A stretch of 64,000 nt of DNA, from assembly GCA_016124745.1 (NCBI GenBank), contig WGNC01000006.1, forward strand, positions 1 through 64,000, written 5' to 3'. The number at the start of each line of letters is the position of its first letter. Positions within the stretch are counted from its first letter, which is position 1. The position numbers and the translations under genes were made by a program. This DNA comes from Thiobacillus sp. Its GTDB lineage: Bacteria > Pseudomonadota > Gammaproteobacteria > Burkholderiales > Thiobacillaceae. The notes under the pieces were generated by a model. The model made no database searches and was not told the DNA's origin. It saw nothing but the letters and a program-made list of their open reading frames with translations. Positions 33,925 to 43,222 of the stretch are shown in pieces.

Positions 33925-34449
33925 ATGAACAAGAAAATGAAATGGATTGCAGCGGCCAGCCTGCTGGCCCTGCTGCCAGCGCAGCATGCCGTCGCCAAGG
34001 AATTTGCACCCTATGGCACGGCCAAGGTCGACATGCACACAATGCCCCCGACCGACACGGTGTTCGATGTCAATTACGAAGATCCGCAGAAGCTGAACAC
34101 GCTCTACAACTTCGTTCTCAACACCAAGCGGGTGACCAATGGCAAAGTCGTGGTAGTAACCCATGGCCCGGAACTACGCGCCTTTGCCAAGGAAAACTAC
34201 ATGAAATACCAGAGCGCAGTCGATAAGATGGCCGAGCTGGCGAAGGAGGGCGTCGAATTCAAGATGTGCTCCAACGCCATGAAAGCCGCTGGCTTCGGTG
34301 CCGAGGACATGCATGGATTCATCACCGTAGTGCCGGCGGGCTTCCCGGAACTGGCCTACTGGCAGAGTAAGGGGTATCAATACACCAACCCGGCTCCGCT
34401 GGCAGTGAAGGACGTGCGCTATATCGACCAGCCGCAGCTCAAAAAATAA
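33925..34449 (+). CDS. Exported DsrE-family protein 1
   Basis: 174 residues from the ATG at 33925. A signal peptide is evident (MNKKMKWIAAASLLALLP, cleavage near AVA-KE). The mature part matches DsrE-like proteins: VFDVNYEDPQKLNTLYNFVL, then GKVVVVTHGPELRAFAKENY and a conserved Cys in EFKMCSNAMKAAGF. DsrE/DsrF-type proteins take part in sulfur relay; periplasmic members with one Cys are of unknown function. Paired with a paralogue 65 bases downstream. Confidence 0.75.
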   Translation: MNKKMKWIAAASLLALLPAQHAVAKEFAPYGTAKVDMHTMPPTDTVFDVNYEDPQKLNTLYNFVLNTKRVTNGKVVVVTHGPELRAFAKENYMKYQSAVDKMAELAKEGVEFKMCSNAMKAAGFGAEDMHGFITVVPAGFPELAYWQSKGYQYTNPAPLAVKDVRYIDQPQLKK

Positions 34450-34514
34450 GGCCTGCCCTGCCACGCGCCCTGCCCGGGTGCGTGGCGTTTCCCTCCTTGA
34501 TAGAACCGATAGCA

Positions 34515-34994
34515 ATGAAATGGACATTCCTGTTTCCCATGCTGGTGCTGGCGACGCTGCCCGGCTGGGCCCAGACAGACAGCCGCGCTCCTTGGGGCAG
34601 CGCGAGCGATATCGAGCAGGTTTATCGCGGGCAGAAAGTCGTGTTCGACACCACGTCGGGCACCGTGGCCGGACTGACGAGCGTGCTCGACCGCGCAAGT
34701 TTTCTCAGTATTCTCAACGGCGCCGATCCGGTCGAGAACCGTATCGTGGTGGTGCTGCACGGGGGCGCCATCCCGTTTTTCGCGATCCGCAACCATGCGA
34801 AACACAAGGATTTGATGCGGCGCGCCTACAGTCTGTCTGTCGGCGATGTGGTCGAGTACCGCATGTGCCGTGCTGCGGCGCGCATGCACGGTTTCGAACC
34901 CAAGGACATCCACGGTTTCGTGAAGATGGTGCCGATGGCCGAAGCCGAAATCGTGCGGCTGCAGCAGGAAGAGGGCTTCGCCTACATGCGCTAG
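34515..34994 (+). CDS. Exported DsrE-family protein 2
   Basis: 159 residues from the ATG at 34515, with signal peptide MKWTFLFPMLVLATLPGWAQ. The mature part contains NRIVVVLHGGAIPFFAIRNH and the conserved Cys in EYRMCRAAARMHGF, parallel to protein 1. The two are divergent paralogues probably cotranscribed downstream of the TetR gene. A role in periplasmic sulfur handling is inferred from family only. Confidence 0.7.
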   Translation: MKWTFLFPMLVLATLPGWAQTDSRAPWGSASDIEQVYRGQKVVFDTTSGTVAGLTSVLDRASFLSILNGADPVENRIVVVLHGGAIPFFAIRNHAKHKDLMRRAYSLSVGDVVEYRMCRAAARMHGFEPKDIHGFVKMVPMAEAEIVRLQQEEGFAYMR

Positions 34995-35184
34995 ACTCCG
35001 GCTCGACTCAAGTTGCCGGCGCCAGATCCGATTCAGCAATCAGGGGCGCCGGATGGCGCATGTTTCGGATTGACGCGTCGTGACGCACACCGCCGTGGAG
35101 AAATGCTGCTGCAGCAACCCAACAGCCTGGGGCAGCACTTCGAGGCCAAGTCTCGACTTTTGTCCCGCTCTGCTAATCTGAATT

Positions 35185-35277
35185 ATGTTTCGCCAGCTAC
35201 ACATTGAATTTCCTGGTGCGATCTACCATGCCACCTCGCGAGGTGATAGCCGTGAACTTACCCGCCGCCGACGATGA
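35185..35277 (+). pseudogene. N-terminal fragment of a REP-associated (Y1/IS200-like) transposase
   Basis: ATG at 35185 encodes MFRQLHIEFPGAIYHATSRG, the typical start of REP-associated tyrosine transposases, then diverges and stops after 30 residues. The catalytic HUH and Tyr are missing. The rest of 34995-35307 holds no gene. Confidence 0.7.
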
Positions 35278-35307
35278 CGATGCGCGAACGCCCGTCGGCG
35301 GGGAGAT

Positions 35308-38004
35308 TCACCGAGGATTCGCCTGAAGCCGCTTCCAGTAATCCGGCATGTCTTGCCGGTAACGGCGAAATACCAGATTGGCGATGAGCGCGGTCCACCC
35401 AGCCTGATGCTGAGCACCGAGCCCTTGGCCAGTATCGGCGTGGTAGTACTCGTTGAGCAGCAGCAGGTCGCGCCAGTGGGGGTCATGCTGCATTGGGTGC
35501 TGTTCCGGAAAGGCGGGGATGCGGCCGCTGGCATCGCGCCGCACCACGTTGACGACGCGGTCGGACAGCAGGGCGATCGCCTGTTTCAGCGTGATTGATT
35601 CGCCGCCGAGGCAGGGTGCCGGAAAGGTGTAGGCGTCGCCGAGGTAGCGCTGATATTTCTCCAGTGCCTGGATCAGCATGTAGTTGGTTGGCATCCATAC
35701 CGGGCCGCGCCAGTTGGAGTTGCCGCCGAACAGGCCCGAGGTCGATTCGCCTGGCACGTACTCGATCACCGCCCGGCCGATGCCGGGAATGTGGCCGAGG
35801 TCGGAGCGTTCGGCGTGGATGCGCGAGACGCTGCGCACACCGTATTGCGACAGGAACTGCGACTCGTCGAACACGCGGGCGAGGATGCAGTTCAGCATGT
35901 GAATATCGACCACCGCCAGCAGGTGGTCGCCGCGGTCGTTGGTACGTGCCGGGCAGGCGCAGTAGGCATGGCCGTCGAGCACACCGCCGCGACGGCCTTC
36001 GAGAAACCTGGCAAAGCGCGGCGCGGCGTCGAGCAGGCGACGGTCGACTACTTCGCAGGCGAACAGCGGAATGATGCCGACCCAGGAAAACACGTCGATG
36101 CGGTGCACGCTGCCATCGGGCTGCACCATCAAGTCTTTGAAGAAGCCGTCGGCGGCGTCCCAAAGCGACATGCCGAGGCCGCTGTGGCCGGCGATGGTCT
36201 CGGCGATGGCGAGGAACTGGGCATAGCTCTGGATGGCGATGCCTTCGTAGCTCGGATCCTCGGTGCAGATTTCCAGCGCCATCGCGGTGAGGTTGAGCGC
36301 GAACATCGCCATCCAGCCAGTGGCGTCGGCCTGTTTCAGGGTGAAGCCGGGCGGTAGGGGCTGCGAACGGTCGTAGACGGAAATGTTGTCGAGCCCGAGA
36401 AAGCCGCCGCCGAAAACATTGTGGCCGTCGGCGTCCTTGCGGTTTATCCACCAGGCGTAGTTGAGCAGCAGCTTGTGCAGCACGCGCTTGAGAAAGGCGA
36501 TGTCGCCAGCGCCACGCTGCACCCGCTCGGCGCGGAACACCTTGAGCGCGCCCATTGCGTGCACCGGCGGATTGGTGTCGCCGAACGCCCATTCGTAGGC
36601 CGGAATCTGGCCGTTGGGATGCATGTAGCGTTCCGATACCAGCAGCTCGATCTGGTCCTTGGCGAAATCGACGTCGAGCTGGGCGAAGGCTGCACAGTGA
36701 AAGGCCAGATCCCAGGCGGCGAACCAGGGGTATTCCCATTTGTCCGGCATCGAGATAACATCGCCGGCCTGCAGATGTGCCCAATGCTGGTTGCGTCCGT
36801 GGCGGTGCGAATCGGGCGGCGGAATTTTGTCGCCACCAAGCCAGCGTGCGACGTCGTAATGGAAGAACTGCTTGTTCCAGATCAGTCCGGAAAACGCCTG
36901 CCGCATGATGCGCGCGTCCTGCGGGCTGGCGTCGGGCAGGAGTTCGTCGTAGAACTGGGTGAATTCCGACTGGCGCGAGGCGAGGACGCGCTCGTGACGC
37001 TCGAACGGACGCGCTAATTCGGACTGCGCGAGAATCAGATCGACCATGCGGGTGTGCCCGGCTTCGACTTTCAGCCGGTGACAGGCGGCGAACTTGCTGC
37101 CGTGTTTTTCCGGGTTGACCGCCGCGGTTTCGCCGTCGATCAAATAGCGGTGAAACGCATCCTTCACATACGGCTGGGTGTTGGCGACGCCCCACAGGCG
37201 TTCGGCGTTGCTCTCGTTTTCGGTGAACAGGCAGTCAGCCTTGTGCTGGCCGTACAGATGCCAGCGGCCGAACACGGGATGCTCAGCGCGCACCGCCCAG
37301 TTCGCGATTCCCGGTGCGGCGTCCAGCGCGATGACGGGCTTGTCCGTGCCGTCGTCCCAGCTCCAGGTATTGCGAAACCACAGTTGCGGCAGCACGCACA
37401 CTTCGGCGTCGTCTTCGCCGCGGTTGGACACCGCGATGCGGATATGGATTTCAGTCGGGCTCACCTTGGCATAGGTGACTTCCACGTCCCAGTAATGCCC
37501 GTTGTCGAGCGCGCCGGAATCGACGATGCCGAACGCCGGTTCGGCACGCGTTCGGCGTGCGTTTTCTTCCACCAGCCACTGGTAGGGAAAGGCGCCCTGC
37601 GGGTATTTGTAGAGATATTGCAGCCAGGCGTGCGAGGGCAGCGCGGCTTTGTAGAAATAGGCTTCCTTCACGTCCTCGCCGTGATTGCCTTCGTTGCCGG
37701 TCAGCCCGAACGCGCGTTCCTTCAGAATGGGATCGCGCCCGTTCCATAACGCCAGCGCAAAGCACAGGGTCTGCGCCTCGTCGCAGATGCCGCCGAGGCC
37801 ATCCTCGTTCCAGCGGTAGGCACGGCTCCTCGCCTGGTCGTGGCTGAAGTGCTCCCACGCCGCGCCGTCTGCGCTGTAGTCCTCGCGCACCGTGCCCCAG
37901 GCGCGTTCGGCCAGATAGGGCCCCCACTGCCGCCAGTTTTCGCGCCCGGCGCGCTGGGCTTCGAGACGGGCGCGTTCGGCGTTGTCTGCGGCATCGCTTG
38001 TCAT
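35308..38004 (-). CDS. MGH1-type (GH63-like) glycoside hydrolase
   Basis: 898 residues from the ATG at 38004, which overlaps the upstream stop by four bases. The protein resembles bacterial GH63/MGH1 glucosidases: an N-terminal RWNEDGLGGICD and the catalytic (alpha/alpha)6-barrel with PWFAAWDLAFHCAAFAQ, QIPAYEWAFGDTNPPVHA and NSNWRGPVWMPTNY. It likely removes glucose from alpha-glucans or short oligosaccharides. Position directly after a debranching enzyme and near glucokinase suits glycogen or trehalose-like reserve use. No signal peptide, so cytoplasmic. Confidence 0.75.
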   Translation of the reverse strand: MTSDAADNAERARLEAQRAGRENWRQWGPYLAERAWGTVREDYSADGAAWEHFSHDQARSRAYRWNEDGLGGICDEAQTLCFALALWNGRDPILKERAFGLTGNEGNHGEDVKEAYFYKAALPSHAWLQYLYKYPQGAFPYQWLVEENARRTRAEPAFGIVDSGALDNGHYWDVEVTYAKVSPTEIHIRIAVSNRGEDDAEVCVLPQLWFRNTWSWDDGTDKPVIALDAAPGIANWAVRAEHPVFGRWHLYGQHKADCLFTENESNAERLWGVANTQPYVKDAFHRYLIDGETAAVNPEKHGSKFAACHRLKVEAGHTRMVDLILAQSELARPFERHERVLASRQSEFTQFYDELLPDASPQDARIMRQAFSGLIWNKQFFHYDVARWLGGDKIPPPDSHRHGRNQHWAHLQAGDVISMPDKWEYPWFAAWDLAFHCAAFAQLDVDFAKDQIELLVSERYMHPNGQIPAYEWAFGDTNPPVHAMGALKVFRAERVQRGAGDIAFLKRVLHKLLLNYAWWINRKDADGHNVFGGGFLGLDNISVYDRSQPLPPGFTLKQADATGWMAMFALNLTAMALEICTEDPSYEGIAIQSYAQFLAIAETIAGHSGLGMSLWDAADGFFKDLMVQPDGSVHRIDVFSWVGIIPLFACEVVDRRLLDAAPRFARFLEGRRGGVLDGHAYCACPARTNDRGDHLLAVVDIHMLNCILARVFDESQFLSQYGVRSVSRIHAERSDLGHIPGIGRAVIEYVPGESTSGLFGGNSNWRGPVWMPTNYMLIQALEKYQRYLGDAYTFPAPCLGGESITLKQAIALLSDRVVNVVRRDASGRIPAFPEQHPMQHDPHWRDLLLLNEYYHADTGQGLGAQHQAGWTALIANLVFRRYRQDMPDYWKRLQANPR

Positions 38005-40112
38005 GGCGTTGTCTCGGGTGTGTGGATGGGGACATTGACTGTGCGGCTTTGCTTTTCGAGCGCGCAGCTCAGTCGGTGCCACGCGTGGAGCGTGCAGGCG
38101 ACCGACCAGGCTTGGCAGGGAGCGCCGCCAGGGGCGTGCGGCGCATCGCCGTCGAATAGTTCGGAGATTGAACCGAGGCCGGCGTCCTGCAAATGGTCGC
38201 GTAGCGGTTCGAGGCGCGACAGCGCCTGCGCGGCATCGCCGCTGACGCGGTATTCAGCCAGCGCGTAATGCCCCAGCAGCCACGCCCACACCGGCCCTTG
38301 GTGGTAGCCGCTGTCGCGCTCGTTGATGCCGCCCCGGTAGCGCGGGTGATAGCCGGGTTCGGACGGGGCCAGTGTGCGCAGGCCGTAGGAGGTGAGCAGG
38401 TGTTGTGCCACCTGCGTCACCACGCTTTTTTGCGTAGCGAGATCAAGCGGGCTGTGGGTGAGGCTGACGGCGAAAATCTGGTTGGGACGCACGCGGGCGT
38501 CGTCGCCATCCGGACCGTCGAGCACGTCGTAGAGGCCGCCTTCTGGGTGGACGAAACGCGCGAATCCGGCGCGCGTGCGTTCGGCTTGCGCAGCATAGGA
38601 TGCGGGGTCTTCGCCGAACAGCGAGATGAAGGCTTCCAGGGTGCGCAGCGCGTTGTACCACAGCGCATTGATCTCGACCGGCTTGCCGCTGCGCGGCGTG
38701 GCAGGCACGCCCTCGACCCGCGCATCCATCCAGGTGACCTGGCTGCCTGGCTCGCCGGCGCACATCAGCCCGTCGGCCGGGTCCAGTCCGATGCCGAAAA
38801 GCGTGCCCTGCGTGTAGCCGTCAATGATGCTTTTCAGTACCGGCAGCACATGGCGCACCGCGGCGAGATCCTGGGTGTGCTGGTAATAGGCGCGCCAGGC
38901 TTCGATGTACCACAGCGCGGCGTCGGCGCTGTTGTATTCCGCGCCGCCACCGTTTTCGGGCAGCAGATTGGGTAGCAGTCCATCCTGGATGAAGTGCGAC
39001 CAGGCTTCGAGGATGCGCCGTGCCACCACGAAGCGCCCGGTGGACAAAGTGAGCCCGGGCAGCGCGATGAAGGTGTCGCGCCCCCAGTCGGCGAACCAGG
39101 GATAGCCCGCCACCACGGCGGCACCGTCGGCGAGTTCGGAGCGGTCGTTCCAGTAGGCGATGGAAGAGGGTGGCGGAGCAGCCGACCGGGGCGTGGCGCG
39201 ATGGATCAGGAAGCGGTCGCTGTCGATCAGCAGCTGGCGCACCCAGTCGGGCGCGCCGGCATGCCCCGCAACGCACAGCACGGCATGCTGAATGCGGTTG
39301 CCGTCATAGTGGTGGCGGGCCATCAGCGCATCACTCATGTCGGCCATGGGTTCAGGCAGATGGGTGCTGGCACTGAATCCCGTCAGCTTTTCCGGCAGCA
39401 GATCGAGGTGCAGGTGACCCGCACAGAAATGATCCTCGTGATCGGGTAGTCCGCGCGCCTGCTCCAGCGGCAGATACAGGTCGCGGTACCAGGTCGAATC
39501 GGCATCGAACCGGCCATGTGCGCTGGCAAAAAATAGTCGCGGCTGGCCGTCTTTCATCAGCTGCAGAGCGCCGTCATGCAGTTCGGTGGTTAGCGCGGGA
39601 TGGGCATCGCCGCGGGTCTCGCCGTGGTGGTCGCGATCGTTGCACAGCAGCGTGATGTCGAGTGCAATCGGGCGGTCGGGCGGTCGCACCAGCGTCCACC
39701 CCAGGCAAAGCACCCGTTTTCCGGGAACGAACCAGATGCGCTGTTCGACGACGATGTCGCCGATCTCAAAACGCCATACCGGCGTGCTGCCTTCCAGCCG
39801 GAACGACTCGATCAGACGGAAACCGGTCGGCTCGACCGCACCGCTCGCCCAGTGGTTGGTGGTGAGCGGGTAGCGCTGCCCGCCATCGACCAGCACCGCT
39901 TCGGCCTTGGCGAAAAATAGCCGGCGTGCCAGCGTGTCCGGGTCGGCGTCGAACAGCAGGCCGTGATAGCGGCGCGTCAGACTCAGCGCGACCGTGCCAG
40001 CCGCATAGCCGCCAAAACCGTCGGCCAGCCACCATTCGCGGTGTTCTGACTGCGCCAGGTCGCCGCAGATTTCACGACCGAAGCGGATGAACGCGGGCAG
40101 TGGGGTGCTCAT
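38001..40112 (-). CDS. Glycogen debranching enzyme (amylo-alpha-1,6-glucosidase type)
   Basis: 703 residues. The N-terminal domain has the signature WWLADGFGGYAAGTVALSL then TRRYHGLLFD; the C-terminal GDE_C barrel has WFADWGRDTFIALPGL, VEINALWYNALRTLE, and GYHQGPVWAWLLGHY. This family hydrolyses alpha-1,6 branch points of glycogen. It overlaps the upstream phosphodiesterase gene by 41 bases and the downstream glucosidase by four, so all are probably one transcript. Confidence 0.85.
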   Translation of the reverse strand: MSTPLPAFIRFGREICGDLAQSEHREWWLADGFGGYAAGTVALSLTRRYHGLLFDADPDTLARRLFFAKAEAVLVDGGQRYPLTTNHWASGAVEPTGFRLIESFRLEGSTPVWRFEIGDIVVEQRIWFVPGKRVLCLGWTLVRPPDRPIALDITLLCNDRDHHGETRGDAHPALTTELHDGALQLMKDGQPRLFFASAHGRFDADSTWYRDLYLPLEQARGLPDHEDHFCAGHLHLDLLPEKLTGFSASTHLPEPMADMSDALMARHHYDGNRIQHAVLCVAGHAGAPDWVRQLLIDSDRFLIHRATPRSAAPPPSSIAYWNDRSELADGAAVVAGYPWFADWGRDTFIALPGLTLSTGRFVVARRILEAWSHFIQDGLLPNLLPENGGGAEYNSADAALWYIEAWRAYYQHTQDLAAVRHVLPVLKSIIDGYTQGTLFGIGLDPADGLMCAGEPGSQVTWMDARVEGVPATPRSGKPVEINALWYNALRTLEAFISLFGEDPASYAAQAERTRAGFARFVHPEGGLYDVLDGPDGDDARVRPNQIFAVSLTHSPLDLATQKSVVTQVAQHLLTSYGLRTLAPSEPGYHPRYRGGINERDSGYHQGPVWAWLLGHYALAEYRVSGDAAQALSRLEPLRDHLQDAGLGSISELFDGDAPHAPGGAPCQAWSVACTLHAWHRLSCALEKQSRTVNVPIHTPETTP

Positions 40113-41892
40113 AGATTTCTCCTCGTTTTTTCACTACTGGCGTCGCGTTCTGCGGCGGCAGGGCAGCGAGCCATTCGAGCATCTGCGCCTCGGTGAGTGG
40201 CTTGCTGAACAGGTAGCCTTGTAACTGGTCGCAGCGCATGGCGCGCAGCATCGCCAGCTGGCCCGCGTCTTCCACACCTTCGGCCAGCACCACCAGACCC
40301 AATTCGCGGCCCAGTGCGACGACCGCGCGCACGATCGCAGCATTGGCGGAATCCTGTTCCATGGTGCGCACGAAACTCTGGTCGAGCTTCAGCTTGTCGA
40401 CCGGGAAACGGCGCAGCCAGGCGAGCGCGGAGTGCCCGGTGCCAAAGTCGTCGAGCGCGAGCTGGACGCCGAGCGCCTTCAGCCGGTCGAGCGTGGCGGC
40501 GGCCTGCTCGATGTCGTGCATCGCCGCGCTTTCGGTGATTTCGATTTCCAGCCAGCGGGCATCCAGTCCGCTTTGTTGCAGGCTGGTTTTGACCTGCTGC
40601 ACAAGATTGGACGAGCGGAACTGGCGCGGCGACAGATTGACCGCAATGGTGATGGGCGGCAGCCCGGCAGCCTGCCAGGCCTGTGCGCGCTCGCACGCGG
40701 TACGCAGTACCCATTCACCGATCGTGACAATGGCGCCGCTGGATTCTGCCAGCGGGATGAATTCCCCCAGCGGAATTTCGCCGCGCGTGGGATGGCGCCA
40801 GCGCACCAGTGCTTCGACCCCGATCATGCGGCCATCGCCGACGCGAATCTGCGGCTGATAGCGCAACGTGAGTTCGCCGCGCGCGGCGGAGTGCGTCAGC
40901 GCGTGCTCGAGTTCCAGCCGTTCCACCGACTGGGCGTCGAGGGCCGGAACATACGACTGGAAGCCGTCGCCGCCCTCGCGCTTGACATGCTGCAGCGCGG
41001 TGTCGGCGCAGCGCAGCAGGGTGGCGGCATCGCTGCCGTCTTCGGGTGCGCGGCTGGCACCCATGCTGAGCGAGAAATACAGTTCGCGGCCGTCGATGTG
41101 GAAGGCCGGCAGCATCAGCATTTTCACCTGCGCGGCCAGGTCGGCCAGGCTGGCGGCATCGGTCAGACGCGGACAGAACACGGCGAACAGCGCGCCCTCG
41201 AAGCGATGCACCGCACCCCCCGGCGTGCGGGTCATCATCCCCGTCAGGCGCTTGGCAACAGCGCTCAACAGGGTTTCGCCGGAGGTATGTCCCAGCGTTT
41301 CCATTAGCGCGCGAAAGCGGTCGAGATGCAGCAGTAGCACCGCGGCCGGCGCACCGTCCGCGAGGGTTGCGGCAAGGCGCTCGTTGAAGGCGCGCTGATT
41401 GGGAAGTCCGGTCAGCATGTCGTGCAGGGTATGGTGGCCGAGCAGGGTCTCGGCGGCGTGCTGCGCGGTCATATCCTTGAGGTACACATGGCAGACCCCC
41501 AGATCTTCCATGCAATGCACGCTGCACTGCAGCACGCTCGCCTGATACAGATATTCCCAATGGCTGTCCGATTGGCCTGTGTTGAGCAGCGCAGTGATGT
41601 GCGCGGACAGGTCGGACGGCAACAGCCTGTCGACGGTCGCATCGGGGTGCAAACGCGTAACCAGCATACGCGCCGCCGGGTTGGCGTAGCGTACCTGGCC
41701 GTCAAACGACACGCTCAATACAGGTTGGGGATTGCGCTCGGGAAACAGGGCAAGGCGACGGCGTATCCGGGCGGCGGCGTGTGCGCGCCGCAGGATGCGC
41801 CAGGCGACGATGCCGACATTCATCAGCAGCAACAGTACGACGCTGATCGCAGCAAGCCAAGCGGCGATTTCGGTCATGTCGATGGATTGCAC
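40072..41892 (-). CDS. Membrane-anchored c-di-GMP phosphodiesterase (PAS, degenerate GGDEF, EAL)
   Basis: 606 residues. One membrane helix at about 8-30, a PAS-like sensor at about 45-140, a GGDEF domain at about 155-310 and EAL at about 325-590. The GGDEF signature is replaced by RFEGALFAVF, so cyclase activity is unlikely. EAL residues are intact: IGVEALVRWRHP, LEIEITESA, LALDDFGTGHSAL, KLDQSFVR and VLAEGVED. It should degrade c-di-GMP. Its place inside a glycogen/sugar operon suggests a link between second messenger and carbon reserves, which is inference. Confidence 0.85.
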   Translation of the reverse strand: MQSIDMTEIAAWLAAISVVLLLLMNVGIVAWRILRRAHAAARIRRRLALFPERNPQPVLSVSFDGQVRYANPAARMLVTRLHPDATVDRLLPSDLSAHITALLNTGQSDSHWEYLYQASVLQCSVHCMEDLGVCHVYLKDMTAQHAAETLLGHHTLHDMLTGLPNQRAFNERLAATLADGAPAAVLLLHLDRFRALMETLGHTSGETLLSAVAKRLTGMMTRTPGGAVHRFEGALFAVFCPRLTDAASLADLAAQVKMLMLPAFHIDGRELYFSLSMGASRAPEDGSDAATLLRCADTALQHVKREGGDGFQSYVPALDAQSVERLELEHALTHSAARGELTLRYQPQIRVGDGRMIGVEALVRWRHPTRGEIPLGEFIPLAESSGAIVTIGEWVLRTACERAQAWQAAGLPPITIAVNLSPRQFRSSNLVQQVKTSLQQSGLDARWLEIEITESAAMHDIEQAAATLDRLKALGVQLALDDFGTGHSALAWLRRFPVDKLKLDQSFVRTMEQDSANAAIVRAVVALGRELGLVVLAEGVEDAGQLAMLRAMRCDQLQGYLFSKPLTEAQMLEWLAALPPQNATPVVKKRGEIYEHPTARVHPLRS

Positions 41893-41926
41893 GATTGGCC
41901 TCCCATGATCCGCTTAATCCGGCGGC

Positions 41927-43063
41927 TCAGGCGTGTTGCTCCGAGCGGCGTTGAGCCAATTGCACCTTGCCGACGGCGTTGATCAGGCGGTCGTGCGCAT
42001 CGCGAAACTGACGCAGGCCATCGGTCAGCAAGCTGTCGGTAATCGCCGCCAGGTCGATGCCGAGACGCGCCGCCTCGTTCAGCCGGTCGAGCGCGCCGTC
42101 GATATCTTCCAGTAGGCTATCGCGCGGCACGCCATGATCGCGGAACGCGTCGAGCGTGGCGGGCGGCACGGTGTTCACGGTTTCCGAACCGATCAGCTCT
42201 TCGATGTAACGAACATCGCGATAGGCGGGATCCTTGACTCCGGTGCTCGCCCACAGCAGCCGCTGTGGTTGTGCTCCCTGGCTGGCCAGCTTGCGCCAGC
42301 GCGGCTGGGTGACGATGTCCAGGTAGTGGAGATAAGCCTGGCGGGCATTGGCAATCGCCAGGGTGCCTCTCAGCATCGATAGCGCCCGTGCATCGTGGTT
42401 CGACACGGCAGCGGCCAGCCGCCGGTCGATTGCCGTATCGGCCACAGTGTCGATGCGGCTGACGAAAAAGCTGGCGACCGAAGCGATCTGCGGAAGCTCG
42501 CCGCCCGCCGCCGCCCGCCTTTCAAGCCCGCGCAGCCAGGCGTCGGCCACCTGACGGTAAGTGCCGACCGCAAACAGCAGGGTGACATTGACGTTGATCC
42601 CTTCTGCGATCAATGTCTCGATGGCGACAATGCCTGCCGGCGTGGCGGGCACCTTGATCATCGTATTGGGCTGACCTAGCGCCGCCCACAGGCGGCGCGC
42701 CTCCTCAATGGTGAGTTCGGTGTCGTGCGCCAGATGCGGTGAAACCTCGAGGCTGGCGTAGCCATCGCGTCCCTGGGTGGCCGTGTACACGGGATGGAGC
42801 TCTGTTGCAGCACGCCGGATATCCTCAAGTGCCAGATGCTCGTACACCAGAGCGGCTGGCATATCGACCGATTTGGCAATGTCAACGGCGTAATGTTGCC
42901 CGCCGCTGATGCTCTTCTCGAAAATCGCCGGATTCGAAGTGACGCCAACAACGCCGTCTTCCTCGATCAGCCGACGCAGTTCCAGGCTGTCGAGCAGTTC
43001 GCGTCCGATGTAATCGAGCCATACAGACTGGCCGTAGCCATGCAGTTTGCGCAAGGGATTCAT
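41927..43063 (-). CDS. tal: Transaldolase
   Basis: 378 residues from the ATG at 43063, with AGGACA upstream. Typical motifs: VVGVTSNPAIFEKSISG near the N-terminus and the Schiff-base lysine in NTMIKVPATPAGIVAIE, followed by NVTLLFAVGTYRQV. It is of the longer monofunctional type. It moves a dihydroxyacetone unit between sugar phosphates in the non-oxidative pentose-phosphate pathway. It is divergent from the gnd-zwf-glk cluster and first in the cluster that includes the glycogen enzymes. Confidence 0.9.
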   Translation of the reverse strand: MNPLRKLHGYGQSVWLDYIGRELLDSLELRRLIEEDGVVGVTSNPAIFEKSISGGQHYAVDIAKSVDMPAALVYEHLALEDIRRAATELHPVYTATQGRDGYASLEVSPHLAHDTELTIEEARRLWAALGQPNTMIKVPATPAGIVAIETLIAEGINVNVTLLFAVGTYRQVADAWLRGLERRAAAGGELPQIASVASFFVSRIDTVADTAIDRRLAAAVSNHDARALSMLRGTLAIANARQAYLHYLDIVTQPRWRKLASQGAQPQRLLWASTGVKDPAYRDVRYIEELIGSETVNTVPPATLDAFRDHGVPRDSLLEDIDGALDRLNEAARLGIDLAAITDSLLTDGLRQFRDAHDRLINAVGKVQLAQRRSEQHA

Positions 43064-43222
43064 GGTGTGTCCTCGATCGTGTGTATGTGAGTTGGTCGCG
43101 CCAGGGCTGCAAACCTCACAAGCCCGATGCAAAAAAATTCGTCATGAATGGTCGCGGCCAACGACCAACTGACAAGGCCATGCAATGACTGCTGGCTAAT
43201 GACTTAATGACGAGGAGTGACG

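Noticed and set aside
35483..37195. 570-codon minus-strand frame inside the glucosidase gene
   Set aside because: Out-of-frame shadow, Arg/Pro/His-rich as expected from high-GC DNA; the real frame has glycoside hydrolase motifs.
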